A stretch of 64,000 bases of DNA from Rhodococcus sp. ARC_M5 (GCF_022810405.1 NZ_JALGQE010000001.1:496001-560000); one strand, 5' to 3'. Counted from the first letter of the stretch, positions 16,732 through 25,357 are shown. Notes: generated by a model not told the origin, from the letters alone. A program made the numbers and translations.

Positions 16732-17952
16732 ATGCCAGAGGCAGTCATCGTCGCCACCGCGCGCTCACCGATCGGCAGGGCGATGAAGGGGTCGCTCAAG
16801 GACATTCGTCCCGACGACCTCACCGCACAGATGGTCGCCGCTGCGCTGGCCAAGGTGCCCTCGCTCGACCCAAAGGACATCGACGATCTCCTCCTGGGCT
16901 GCGGTCTGCCCGGCGGCATGCAGGGCAACAACCTCGCCCGCATCGTCGCGGTTCAGCTCGGCTACGACTCGCTCCCCGGAACGACGATCACGCGCTACTG
17001 TTCGTCCTCGCTGCAGACCACCCGGATGGCGCTGCACGCGATCAAGGCAGGCGAGGGTGACGTGTTCATCTCCGCTGGTGTCGAGAGCGTGTCCAGCTTC
17101 GTTCACGGCAGCTCCGACTCGCTTCCGGAAAGCCACAACCCGATCTTCGCCGACGCCGAAGCTCGCACCAAGAAGGCACAGGAAGAGGGCGCGGACAGCT
17201 GGACCGATCCCCGCGAGAACGGCGAGCTTCCCGACGCGTACATCGCGATGGGCCAGACGGCCGAGAACGTCGCCCTGCTCACCGGCATCACCCGCGAGGA
17301 CCAGGATCACTGGGGCGTCCGCAGCCAGAACCGCGCCGAAGAGGCGATCAACTCCGGTTTCTTCGAGAGGGAGATCACCCCGGTGACCCTGCCCGACGGC
17401 ACCGTCGTCAGCACCGACGACGGCCCTCGCGCCGGCACCACCTACGAGAAGATCAGCCAGCTCAAGCCGGTCTTCCGCCCCAACGGCACCATCACCGCCG
17501 GCAACGCCTGCCCGCTCAACGACGGCGCAGCAGCGCTCGTCATCATGAGCGACACCAAGGCCAAGGAACTGGGCCTGACCCCGCTGGCCCGCATCGTCTC
17601 CACCGGAGTCACCGGTACCTCGCCCGAGATCATGGGCCTCGGACCCATCGAGGCCACCCGCAAGGCGCTGAAGATCGCGGGCATGTCGATCTCCGACATC
17701 GACCTGTTCGAGATCAACGAGGCCTTCGCCGTCCAGGTCCTCGGTTCCGCTCGCGACCTCGGCATCGAGGAGGACAAGCTCAACGTCTCCGGCGGAGCCA
17801 TTGCGATCGGCCACCCGTTCGGCATGACCGGTGCACGCATCACCACCACGCTGCTGAACAACCTGACGACACACGACAAGACGTTCGGCGTCGAGACCAT
17901 GTGCGTCGGCGGCGGCATGGGCATGGCCATGGTGCTCGAACGCCTGAGCTGA
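16732..17952 (+). CDS. acetyl-CoA acetyltransferase / thiolase
   Basis: A 406-residue thiolase. The nucleophile is C90 in TRYCSSSLQTTRMA, the C-terminal catalytic His is in GAIAIGHPFGMTGAR, and the second Cys is in ETMCVGGGMGMAM. It catalyses either acetoacetyl-CoA formation or thiolytic cleavage in beta-oxidation. The ATG follows AGAAGGAGATCAC. It is monocistronic: an intrinsic terminator follows 14 bases after the stop. Chain-length preference cannot be read from the sequence. Confidence 0.92.
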   Translation: MPEAVIVATARSPIGRAMKGSLKDIRPDDLTAQMVAAALAKVPSLDPKDIDDLLLGCGLPGGMQGNNLARIVAVQLGYDSLPGTTITRYCSSSLQTTRMALHAIKAGEGDVFISAGVESVSSFVHGSSDSLPESHNPIFADAEARTKKAQEEGADSWTDPRENGELPDAYIAMGQTAENVALLTGITREDQDHWGVRSQNRAEEAINSGFFEREITPVTLPDGTVVSTDDGPRAGTTYEKISQLKPVFRPNGTITAGNACPLNDGAAALVIMSDTKAKELGLTPLARIVSTGVTGTSPEIMGLGPIEATRKALKIAGMSISDIDLFEINEAFAVQVLGSARDLGIEEDKLNVSGGAIAIGHPFGMTGARITTTLLNNLTTHDKTFGVETMCVGGGMGMAMVLERLS

Positions 17953-17965
17953 CCCCTGGCAACGA

Positions 17966-18004
17966 AAAAGCCCCGCCCTCCTCGAAGGAGTGGCGGGGCT
18001 TTTC
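17966..18004. terminator. bidirectional intrinsic terminator
   Basis: AAAAGCCCCGCC and GGCGGGGCTTTT form a strong stem with A-run and T-run flanks. It sits between the thiolase stop and the stop of the converging Bax-inhibitor-1 gene, so it can end both transcripts. Confidence 0.92.
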
Positions 18005-18013
18005 GCGTGAGTA

Positions 18014-18862
18014 CTAGTCGTTCTGGAAGTAGCTCAGCAGACGCAGGATCTCGACGTACAGCCAGACCAGCGTGATGGTCAGACCGAGGGCTACGCCCCA
18101 GGCAGCCTTCTCCGGTGCCTGTGCGCGGATCAGCTGATCGGCCTGGTCGAAGTCGAGCAGGAAGCTGAAGGCCGCGATACCGATGCAGACGAGGCTGAAG
18201 ATGATGGCAATGGGTCCGCCGTCACGCAGTCCGAATCCACCGTCCATGAAGAAGCTGGCAACCAGGTTGCCGAGCATCAGGACGACGACACCGATGAGGG
18301 CACCGACGATCATCCGAGTCAGACGCGGGGTGACGCGGATGGCACCGGTCTTGTAGACGATCAGCATGCCGAAGAACACGCCGAAGGTACCGAGGATGGC
18401 CTGGCCGATCAGTGCAGATCCGCCGACTCCGCCGAACGAGATGTCGGTGAACATCAGCGACAGCGCGCCGAGGAACACACCTTCCGCCGCGGCGTAGGCA
18501 AGCACGATTGCCTTGTTGTCCATCTTGCGACCGAACGTCGCGAACATGACCAAGCCGAAGCCGATCAGGCCTCCGCCGATCACGAACGGGATGGCCAAGC
18601 CCGGATTACCCGAGACCAGGAAGTACGAGATGATCGCCGTGACGCTCAGCACACCGAGGGTGATGCCGGTCTTGGTGACGACGTCGTCGATGGTCATGGC
18701 CCGCTGAGCGGGCTGCGTGGTGTACGGGTCGGCCTGCGTTCCGGGATGCTGGCCGAAGGTTGCGGCCTGCGAGGCTCCAGCCGTCGCAGATCCGAATGTG
18801 GCGTAGCCGCCGCCCTGCTGCTTGGGCAGGTTGCGGAACACCGGGTTGCTGGAGGTGCGCAC
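18014..18862 (-). CDS. Bax inhibitor-1/YccA-family membrane protein
   Basis: A 282-residue protein. A polar, Gln/Gly-rich N-terminal tail of about 65 residues precedes seven hydrophobic segments. The family core TKTGITLGVLSVTAIISYF opens the membrane domain, and the end carries FSFLLDFDQADQL and the last helix LVWLYVEILRLLSYFQND. BI-1 proteins are proton- or calcium-leak channels, though the bacterial role is unclear. The start is a GTG after GAAGGGAAG. The longer open frame upstream overlaps the divergent gene and is not coding. Confidence 0.85.
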   Translation of the reverse strand: MRTSSNPVFRNLPKQQGGGYATFGSATAGASQAATFGQHPGTQADPYTTQPAQRAMTIDDVVTKTGITLGVLSVTAIISYFLVSGNPGLAIPFVIGGGLIGFGLVMFATFGRKMDNKAIVLAYAAAEGVFLGALSLMFTDISFGGVGGSALIGQAILGTFGVFFGMLIVYKTGAIRVTPRLTRMIVGALIGVVVLMLGNLVASFFMDGGFGLRDGGPIAIIFSLVCIGIAAFSFLLDFDQADQLIRAQAPEKAAWGVALGLTITLVWLYVEILRLLSYFQND

Positions 18863-19059
18863 CGTGTCTCTTCCCTTCGTAAGTTCTGATCCCCACCGGG
18901 GATCTCCCCGTCGGTCATCAGTAGAACGTCTGACATCCGGACAAAAGTTCCCGAGAGGAGAACTTCTACGACGGACAAATCGGACTCTACCGGGTACTGC
19001 CTCGACACGCGGAGACGACGGCGTGTGTGACACCGAATCGAAACGGGCACTATGAGGAA

Positions 19060-19485
19060 ATGGCAATCGAAGACGGACCCGACCAGACCTTGGACCCCAG
19101 CGAAAGCGTCGACTCCGACGAGGTGCGCAACGACGACGGCGACACCGTGGTCGATCCCCCGGACCACTGGAGCGAGGCCAACAGCTTCGGCACCACCGCC
19201 CGTGAGGCCGCCGAGGGCGAGAGCCTGGATCTCAAGCTCAGCGAGGAAGAACCCGACATCGCGGTCGAGGAGGACCTCGACCGCCCGATCACCGAGACCC
19301 CGGACGACGAATTGACCGAGGAACTGGTCGATCACGTGGTCGAGGAGTCGGACGAGGACCCCGACGTCGATTACGCGGAAGGCCAGCGTCAGGCCGAGAT
19401 CGTCGAGGGCACCCTCGTCGAGGACCTCGGACGCAACCGGGGACAGATCGACGGAACTCCCGAAGACGGCGGCCCGGTCACCTGA
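19060..19485 (+). CDS. acidic conserved hypothetical protein (DUF5709-like)
   Basis: A 141-residue, strongly acidic protein rich in Asp and Glu. The centre reads NSFGTTAREAAEGESLDLKL followed by EEPDI, which resembles actinobacterial DUF5709 proteins. No membrane segment or catalytic motif is seen. The start is uncertain: ATG at 19060 has GAGG only three bases away, while a GTG at 19027 gives a 152-residue form. It diverges from the BI-1 gene across about 200 bp and converges on the methyltransferase gene. Function unknown. Confidence 0.6.
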   Translation: MAIEDGPDQTLDPSESVDSDEVRNDDGDTVVDPPDHWSEANSFGTTAREAAEGESLDLKLSEEEPDIAVEEDLDRPITETPDDELTEELVDHVVEESDEDPDVDYAEGQRQAEIVEGTLVEDLGRNRGQIDGTPEDGGPVT

Positions 19486-19494
19486 TGCTCACCG

Positions 19495-20616
19495 TTACTC
19501 GCTCGGGCGTACCGAGCGAGCGACGGTGAACTTGCCGTTGCGCCCCATCTGATCGGTGGGGCCGACGGCGTCGGCCAGTTCGCGTCGATAGTTCAGATGC
19601 GTGTTGAACACCGTCCACAACTGTCCGCCCGGCCGCAGTACTCGGCCCGCCGCGGCGAACAGCTTGCTCGCGCCGCCCGTGTGCACCGCTGCGCCCTCGT
19701 GAAACGGGGGGTTGCAGACCACGAGATCGACCGACTCGGACTCGAACGTGGACATCGCGTCGTCGGCGACCACCGAGATCCGCGCTCCGTTCGCTTCCGC
19801 CGTCGCCGCTGCCGACAAGATCGCTGCGGACGAGCGATCAGTGGCGAACACCTCGAGGTCGGGCCTCGTTCGGGCTAGTTCGGTGGCGAGAATTCCTGTG
19901 CCACAACCCAAGTCGACGGCAACACGAGCACGCGGCAGCATCTTCGGAAGGTACTCGAGCAGGTATCGCGTACCGATGTCCAGACCGGCTCCCGCGAACA
20001 CCGCCCCGTGTGCGACCACCGTCAAGTCCAAGTCGGCAATCCGCTTGCTCACCGGATACGTCATGCCCGACGCCACCGCCCCGCGTGCGGTGAGGACTCG
20101 GGCCTTCTGCCGTCCGCGGCCGGCCGTGACGGTCTCGAACGACCTTCGCAGCACGTCGTTCATCGCCGGTGTCATGTGCTTGTCTCGTCCGCCCGCCAGG
20201 ACGACGACGTCCGACGACGCGTGTGCAGCGATGCGCTCGGCGATCTCGGTCAATTCGGCCAGTCCTCTGGGCAGTTGCATCAGCACCACCCCCACACCGT
20301 CGAGCAGTGCGGCATCCAGCGCATGCTGGGTGTAGGTGCCCGCCATCGAGACCCGGGCGGCGTTCAACTCGAGCGCCCGCACGCCGGTGACCGCGTCCTG
20401 ATGGACCCGGACCGTGGTGAACCCCGAGGCGACGGCCCCGAGCGTGAGGGCTCCGTACCGGTCGCCGATCACCGCGATGGGTGTGGCCTTGTCGATGCCG
20501 GGGAGTTCGTCGACGGTATCGAGGACGAGACGGTCCGCGGCGTCCACGGCATGGAGGTTCGGTGCCTCGGCGTCGGGCTCACGGCGTAAAGCGTCGAACA
20601 GGGTTTCATCGGGCAC
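19495..20616 (-). CDS. RlmG/RsmC-like rRNA guanine methyltransferase
   Basis: A 373-residue protein built as two methyltransferase-like halves. The N-terminal half is degenerate and the C-terminal half is catalytic. SAM motif I is VAVDLGCGTGILATELA and the base-flipping motif is LVVCNPPFHEG, the hallmark of N2-guanine methyltransferases acting on 16S (RsmC) or 23S (RlmG) rRNA. The start is an ATG giving MPDETLFDALRREP. It appears monocistronic. Which rRNA is modified cannot be told from the sequence. Confidence 0.83.
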   Translation of the reverse strand: MPDETLFDALRREPDAEAPNLHAVDAADRLVLDTVDELPGIDKATPIAVIGDRYGALTLGAVASGFTTVRVHQDAVTGVRALELNAARVSMAGTYTQHALDAALLDGVGVVLMQLPRGLAELTEIAERIAAHASSDVVVLAGGRDKHMTPAMNDVLRRSFETVTAGRGRQKARVLTARGAVASGMTYPVSKRIADLDLTVVAHGAVFAGAGLDIGTRYLLEYLPKMLPRARVAVDLGCGTGILATELARTRPDLEVFATDRSSAAILSAAATAEANGARISVVADDAMSTFESESVDLVVCNPPFHEGAAVHTGGASKLFAAAGRVLRPGGQLWTVFNTHLNYRRELADAVGPTDQMGRNGKFTVARSVRPSE

Positions 20617-20743
20617 TCGAGCAGTATCCCACCCGGCTGTGGGTGACCCTCCAGGGTCGTTCCGCAGGCTTACCCCCGCGCGGGGCCCGGCAGAGCCAGC
20701 GCGGCGAGTAGCTATTGCAGCGAATGAGGGGCATGCTCGGGGA

Positions 20744-20869
20744 ATGGAACATCAAGACAAGAAGAACGAGGCGCTCTTCAGCCATCCCGACGATGCGTCC
20801 ACCGATGCACATGCCGAAACCACGAAGCCGGCCGTCTACACCGCCCTCTTCAGCGGTGCCAACGACTAG
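20744..20869 (+). CDS. possible small protein of 41 residues
   Basis: An ATG frame from MEHQDKKNEALFSHPDD to YTALFSGAND, ending four bases before the stop of the converging peroxiredoxin gene. It is polar, with no membrane segment. It starts after CGGGGA, a weak ribosome site, and codon third positions are mostly G or C. I do not recognise a family. It fills a gap of about 250 bp that otherwise holds only the promoter of the methyltransferase gene. Confidence 0.4.
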   Translation: MEHQDKKNEALFSHPDDASTDAHAETTKPAVYTALFSGAND

Positions 20870-20873
20870 CCCT

Positions 20874-21398
20874 TCACGACAGGTACCGCAGGTACTCCAG
20901 CGCCTTGGTCGCGTGCACGTGACCGCGCTCGCTCCGTACGACCATCCGCACCGTTCGGTGCCGATCTATCACGAATGTCGTCCGCTTCACGGACAACAAT
21001 TGCCGTACGTATCCACGCTCGGCTGCATGCGCGCGCCCGCGTTCGAACTCCCGGAGCCGACGCCGCCGGGTGAACCACCCGCCCCGCCGCACCCCGAACT
21101 GCTCGGCGACAGCACCGTCCGAATCGGACAGCAGGGGAAAGTCGAACGATCGTTGCAGTGCGAAGTGTTGGTTGCTGTCCCGGGTATCGGTACTGATGCC
21201 GACACGGTGCGCGCCGAATCTCTCGAACTCCGAGCCCAGGTCCCGGAAGTGACATGCTTCCGCGGTGCAGATCGGACTGTTGGCGGCCGGATAGAAGAAC
21301 AGGACGACAGGCCCCGACGCAGTCAGGTCGGTGAGTGCGCGTAGCTCCCCGGAATGGTCCGGAAGCTCGAAGTCCGGGGCGGTATGTCCGATACGCAT
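20874..21398 (-). CDS. peroxiredoxin (AhpC/TSA, BCP-like)
   Basis: A 174-residue thiol peroxidase. The peroxidatic Cys is C44 and a likely resolving Cys is C49, in FYPAANSPICTAEACHFRDL, the two-cysteine spacing of BCP-type enzymes. It reduces hydrogen peroxide and organic peroxides in the cytoplasm. Residues about 105-130 are an unusual Arg-rich insert (GGWFTRRRRLREFERGRAH), not common in BCP proteins. The ATG at 21398 gives MRIGHTAPDFELPDHSG. It follows the tyrosine phosphatase gene at a 16-bp gap and is probably co-transcribed with it. Confidence 0.87.
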   Translation of the reverse strand: MRIGHTAPDFELPDHSGELRALTDLTASGPVVLFFYPAANSPICTAEACHFRDLGSEFERFGAHRVGISTDTRDSNQHFALQRSFDFPLLSDSDGAVAEQFGVRRGGWFTRRRRLREFERGRAHAAERGYVRQLLSVKRTTFVIDRHRTVRMVVRSERGHVHATKALEYLRYLS

Positions 21399-21414
21399 GG
21401 GGCGAGGCTACCGC

Positions 21415-22185
21415 TCAGCCATCGACGAGGGCGGCAGTCAACCGACGACGCAACGTCGCATCGATACCCAAGTGCGTCAGATATCCGTCGAACGATCCGT
21501 GGTTCGACTCCATCGAAGCCCATCCGTGCTCCAGGTAGGACTCGCGGACGCCGAGTATCGCCTCGGTGGGTTCGACCTTTTCGTCGGTCGCTCCCACCCA
21601 CGTTCTGCGGACGTGTGAGAGCAGGGGCTCGATCCCGTCGTTGCTGCGTAGGTAGTCCGCGACGATGTCGTCCTCGCTGACACCTGCCGCCCGCAGTACC
21701 GTCGCAACGGTCCACCCCGCCCGGTCCTTGCCTGCCGCGCAATGCACCAGGACACCACCGCGACGCTCGACGACCGCGTCGATCACCCGCTTGATCGCGT
21801 GTGATGCACCGTCGAGGGCCGAGAAGGACGCGTACGCCCGCATCATGTACTCCACTTGGCTCTGCTCGTCCTGCAAGGGAGCTTCGTGTGGGGCGCGCAC
21901 GCCTCGAACGATTTCGAAGGGAACCGAGATCGACTCCACGCCCGCGGGAACTCGGTCTGCGCCACTTCGATCGATCTCCGAACCGCTACGAAAATCCAGG
22001 ACCGTGCGGATCCCGAGATCGCCGACAGTCTGCTGACCGCGCTCGGTCAGCGCGCTCAATTCGGATGCGCGATAGAACAATCCGGGCCGAATCGTTGCCC
22101 CGTCCGCGGTACGTGCCCCGCCCAGATCGCGGAAGTTCCAGGCCCCGTCCAGGGCGAACTGATCGTGTGCACGAGCGTCAGGCAT
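21415..22185 (-). CDS. tyrosine-protein phosphatase (PtpB-like)
   Basis: A 256-residue phosphatase. The P-loop is VHCAAGKDRAGWT with nucleophile C149 and R155. The N-terminal block NFRDLGGARTADG and FYRASELSALTERG are typical of the mycobacterial PtpB/lipid-phosphatase family (Y_phosphatase3). It removes phosphate from protein tyrosine or from phosphoinositides. No signal peptide is seen. It is the first gene of a likely pair with the peroxiredoxin. The ABM gene lies just upstream on the same strand with a 25-bp gap, so a three-gene unit is possible. Confidence 0.85.
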   Translation of the reverse strand: MPDARAHDQFALDGAWNFRDLGGARTADGATIRPGLFYRASELSALTERGQQTVGDLGIRTVLDFRSGSEIDRSGADRVPAGVESISVPFEIVRGVRAPHEAPLQDEQSQVEYMMRAYASFSALDGASHAIKRVIDAVVERRGGVLVHCAAGKDRAGWTVATVLRAAGVSEDDIVADYLRSNDGIEPLLSHVRRTWVGATDEKVEPTEAILGVRESYLEHGWASMESNHGSFDGYLTHLGIDATLRRRLTAALVDG

Positions 22186-22210
22186 GGGGTCGACCCTATC
22201 GAAGGTGGCG

Positions 22211-22783
22211 CTACGAGGCCGGTACCAGCCACCGACGTAGCCGCGCGGTGACGAACGGCATCACCACGTAGACCATCAACGGCGTACACATCATCACCAC
22301 GAGGGCAGTGCGCAGTGCCACGTTCAGGTTCGTCAGATGCGGAGTGAGAACGATGTTGACGAGCAGACTGACGGCGTAGAACGCGACACCGATCGAGACC
22401 GCCTGCTTCCACCGCGGCGGCGGCCCGCCGATGACCCGAACCGCGTCGGTGAGGTTGGACTGCGGCTCGAACCATCCCTCGACACCGGAAAGTCGATGAG
22501 TCTCGAGGTCGTCGGCGATGGGCCTGCCGGTACCGAGCCAGCTGCGCCGGGCGTCCGAGCGCAGCCAGACGTCGAGGTTGTCGTGTGTCTCGAATCGATA
22601 CACCACGTGATAGTCGTTGGAACCGCCGGAGCTGCGCAGCCAACCGCCACCGAGAAATCCGGGAAAGGTTCGAACCAGTGCCATTCCGCGATCGGTCCAG
22701 TCAACGAAATCTGCCTCGTATCCCTCGCGAACGCGCCGTGCGACCGAGGTCGTGACGTGATCGAGCGTGTCCGTCGTGGTCAT
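22211..22783 (-). CDS. antibiotic biosynthesis monooxygenase-domain membrane protein
   Basis: A 190-residue protein. The N-terminal ABM-type ferredoxin-like domain is at about residues 5-105 (GMALVRTFPGFLGGGWLR, YHVVYRFETHDNLDVWL). Two hydrophobic helices follow at about 125-150 and 158-183. The start is the ATG after AGAAGGGG at seven bases; an in-frame ATG six codons upstream lacks a site. Soluble ABM proteins act as small heme or quinone monooxygenases; the membrane-anchored form is of unknown role. It diverges from an Lrp regulator. Confidence 0.75.
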   Translation of the reverse strand: MTTTDTLDHVTTSVARRVREGYEADFVDWTDRGMALVRTFPGFLGGGWLRSSGGSNDYHVVYRFETHDNLDVWLRSDARRSWLGTGRPIADDLETHRLSGVEGWFEPQSNLTDAVRVIGGPPPRWKQAVSIGVAFYAVSLLVNIVLTPHLTNLNVALRTALVVMMCTPLMVYVVMPFVTARLRRWLVPAS

Positions 22784-22828
22784 GCGGTACCCCTTCTGCA
22801 CGTGTTCGTCGCGGCCTACCTGTTCTAC

Positions 22829-22920
22829 ACAGAATGCGGCCCAGTGGACCGGCTTTCAAATCGTGGACACAAATGTAGATGTATGGCCTCGAGATTCGCC
22901 CGATGTGGCATTCTGTCCAC
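22829..22920. promoter_or_regulatory. nested inverted repeats in the divergent ABM/Lrp promoter region
   Basis: ACAGAATGC at 22829-22837 is repeated inverted as GCATTCTGT at 22908-22916. Inside, GTGGACA at 22863-22869 is inverted as TGTCCAC at 22914-22920. Spread-out, nested repeats between a gene and a divergent Lrp-family gene suit an octamer that wraps DNA. Autoregulation by the Lrp protein at 22954 is inference. Confidence 0.45.
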
Positions 22921-22953
22921 ACAGACCTCTCGTGAACGACCTGGAGTGGACGG

Positions 22954-23451
22954 ATGGCACAACACCGACCCGAGTACCGACTCGACGACGTGGACCGACG
23001 CATCGTCACCGAGCTCAGCCGTGACGGCCGAATGTCCATGCGCGCCCTGGCCGAGGCCACCCATATCTCGCGGGCACACGCCTACGTGCGCGTCGATCGC
23101 CTTCTCGACGAAGGGGTGATCGAGGGATTCACCGCGCGCATCGCCTACGAGAAGGCGGGGTTCGGCGCGTCGGCCTATGTGGCACTGTCCATTCGCCAGG
23201 ATTCCTGGCGCGCCGTCGCCGACGATCTGAGCACCTTCCCGTTCGTCGAACACGTCAGCCTCATGGGCGGGGATTTCGACGCACTCGTTCTGGTGCGCGC
23301 TCCGGACACGTCGGCGCTTCGCCATCTCGTTCTCGACAAACTGCAGGGACTCGACGGGATACTCTCGACGCGAACCTGGCTGATCTTCGACGAGGCGATC
23401 GGCCCCGGCGCGCAGTGGACCGCAGAGACAACGAACGAGAGAAATCCATGA
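22954..23451 (+). CDS. Lrp/AsnC-family transcriptional regulator
   Basis: A 165-residue regulator. The HTH is at about residues 12-60 (LDDVDRRIVTELSRDGRMSM followed by RALAEATHISRAHAYVRVDRL). The RAM effector domain is at about residues 70-150. These bind amino acids or related metabolites. The ATG follows GGAGTGGACGG. It overlaps the FAD oxidoreductase gene by four bases, so it probably controls that enzyme in response to its amino-acid substrate. It diverges from the ABM gene. Confidence 0.88.
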   Translation: MAQHRPEYRLDDVDRRIVTELSRDGRMSMRALAEATHISRAHAYVRVDRLLDEGVIEGFTARIAYEKAGFGASAYVALSIRQDSWRAVADDLSTFPFVEHVSLMGGDFDALVLVRAPDTSALRHLVLDKLQGLDGILSTRTWLIFDEAIGPGAQWTAETTNERNP

Positions 23452-24593
23452 CTACGTCCGAGCGAGAACAGAACTCCACCGACGTCGTCGTGATCGGGGG
23501 CGGAATCGGTGGCGTCTCGCTCGGCTACGAACTCGCGAGCGACCGACGCGTCACACTGCTCGAGCGCGAATCCACTCTGGCCTTCCACACCACCGGACGC
23601 TCGGCTGCCCTGTTCCTGGAAACATACGGCAACAACGCGATTCGCGCTCTGACGACGGCCAGCCGAGCCTTCCTGGTCGACCCGCCGGACTACGTCCGAT
23701 CCGAACTGCTCGCCCCGCGTCCGCTGTTGCAGTTCGCGGCCACCGGCCGAGGTGACGCTCTCGAGGCGATGTACGCAGACGTCAGCCGTCTGACACCCGA
23801 CGCGCAACTGGTCTCCCCCACCGACGCACGCACGCTCTTTCCGCCGCTGCGCCCGGAATTGATCGATTGTGCACTGTACGAACCTCACTCGATGGAAGTC
23901 GACGTCCACGCACTGCATCAAGGCTTCGTGCGGGGGCTACGCGATCGAGGTGGGCGAGTCCGCACCGGGGCAGGCGTGACGCGGATCGCACGCGTCGACG
24001 GACTGTGGCACGTGCACACCACGGACGGTGCGGTCCATACCGCTCCCCTCGTCGTCGACGCAGCAGGCGCATGGGCAGACGTGGTCGGCGCACTGGCGGG
24101 TGCCGATCCGATCGGACTCGTCCCGATGCGTCGGTCGGTCTTCATGGTCGCCGCGCCCGAGGATCTCGACACCGCGAAGCTTGCGACACTGAGCGATATC
24201 GACGAGAAGTTCTACATCAAACCCGAAGGCGCACAACTTTTGTGCTCGCCTGCGGACGAGACGCCCACCGAGCCGAGCGATGCCCGCCCCGACGAGTTGG
24301 AGATAGCGCGTGCGTTCGACGACATCGCCGAGGCGACCACGTTGACGGCGCGCCGTGTTCGGTCGTCCTGGGCAGGCCTACGCAGCTTCGTTCCCGATCG
24401 CACTCCGGTCGTGGGATTCGATCCGGCAGTCGAGGGATTCTTCTGGTGCGCCGGCCAGGGCGGATACGGGATCCAGACGTGCGCGGCACTGGCGCGGGTG
24501 GGCGCGGCAATCGTTCGCGGAGAACCGCTTCCGGCCGATGTCACCGAGCGCGGGCTACGGGCAGGCGACTTGGCTCCGCACCGCTTCGGGTAG
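23448..24593 (+). CDS. FAD-dependent amino-acid oxidase/dehydrogenase (DAAO/DadA family)
   Basis: A 381-residue flavoprotein. The N-terminal dinucleotide motif is VVVIGGGIGGVSLGYELA at residues 12-29. The fold continues with TTGRSAALFLETYG, a typical DAO block. The C-terminal GQGGYGIQTCAALARVGAA binds FAD. It would oxidise a D-amino acid, glycine derivative or 2-hydroxy acid to the oxo acid. It overlaps the Lrp gene by four bases. The exact substrate is unknown; the Lrp partner favours an amino acid. Confidence 0.82.
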   Translation: MTTSEREQNSTDVVVIGGGIGGVSLGYELASDRRVTLLERESTLAFHTTGRSAALFLETYGNNAIRALTTASRAFLVDPPDYVRSELLAPRPLLQFAATGRGDALEAMYADVSRLTPDAQLVSPTDARTLFPPLRPELIDCALYEPHSMEVDVHALHQGFVRGLRDRGGRVRTGAGVTRIARVDGLWHVHTTDGAVHTAPLVVDAAGAWADVVGALAGADPIGLVPMRRSVFMVAAPEDLDTAKLATLSDIDEKFYIKPEGAQLLCSPADETPTEPSDARPDELEIARAFDDIAEATTLTARRVRSSWAGLRSFVPDRTPVVGFDPAVEGFFWCAGQGGYGIQTCAALARVGAAIVRGEPLPADVTERGLRAGDLAPHRFG

Positions 24594-24631
24594 AGGCGCT
24601 CCGCGCCACGTGCACGAAAGTTCGACCCCTG

Positions 24632-25279
24632 CTACGAAGTTCCACTCACGTGCGGCGCAGCCGCTCTACCGACGACGCGTCGTAGATCGCGCAGCGTGGT
24701 TCGGTAGATGTCCACCAGATCGGCGTCCTGCCCGGCGTCGATGCGCTCGGCCCAGTCGTCGAAGGCAATCCGCATCGCCATCCCAGCCCCCTCGATCAGC
24801 AACCTTGCGTACGAACGTGATTCGTGGCCACTGAGCGTGGCGGCCACCGAGTCGGTGACGCGACACAACGTCATGGCGTCGGTGGCGAAGGCGGCGGCAC
24901 GCAGGTGGTCGTCGCGCCCGATCAGCCGCCGGGTACGCAGCAGGCGATCTCGCGCCTCGTCCGGTGCAGCGGAAAATCGTTCGACGGATTGCTCGTACAG
25001 TGCTTCGATTGCAGCGAGGGTGACGTCCTCGGGTGCCCTCGATGCCAGCCAGGCGTCGATATCGAGCTCGAACTCGGGGGCGAGGCCGAGTACCGATTCT
25101 TCCTTGGATGCAAAGCTACGAAAGAACGTGCTGGGCGATACACCGGCCCGGCGCGCGATCTGGTCGACCGTCGTCGCGGCGCAGCCCTGCGTCTCGAACA
25201 GATCGAGCGCGGCGCGGGTGATCTCGAGCTGGGTTTCTCGACGACGTCGCTCGCGCAGATCCGGTACGTGCTCGCTCAT
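24632..25279 (-). CDS. TetR-family repressor of the adjacent efflux gene
   Basis: A 215-residue TetR protein. The HTH is at residues 14-60 (ALDLFETQGCAATTVDQIA followed by RRAGVSPSTFFRSFASKEE). The C-terminal ligand-binding domain is variable. It diverges from a DHA2 exporter gene, and a perfect 15-bp palindrome lies between them. This is the usual layout of a drug-responsive repressor that controls itself and the exporter. The inducer is unknown. Confidence 0.88.
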   Translation of the reverse strand: MSEHVPDLRERRRRETQLEITRAALDLFETQGCAATTVDQIARRAGVSPSTFFRSFASKEESVLGLAPEFELDIDAWLASRAPEDVTLAAIEALYEQSVERFSAAPDEARDRLLRTRRLIGRDDHLRAAAFATDAMTLCRVTDSVAATLSGHESRSYARLLIEGAGMAMRIAFDDWAERIDAGQDADLVDIYRTTLRDLRRVVGRAAAPHVSGTS

Positions 25280-25342
25280 CGTCCTCCAACCATCGACTAC
25301 ACCTCGGTATTCTCGCCGTCAACTTACCAGCAATGTTCAAGT

Positions 25343-25357
25343 TGACAGTCACTGTCA
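25343..25357. promoter_or_regulatory. TetR-type operator between repressor and exporter
   Basis: TGACAGTCACTGTCA is a perfect palindrome with a single central base, 64 bp from the repressor start and 70 bp from the exporter start. The TTGACA hexamer is embedded in it, so binding would block the exporter promoter. Assignment to the adjacent TetR protein is inference. Confidence 0.7.
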
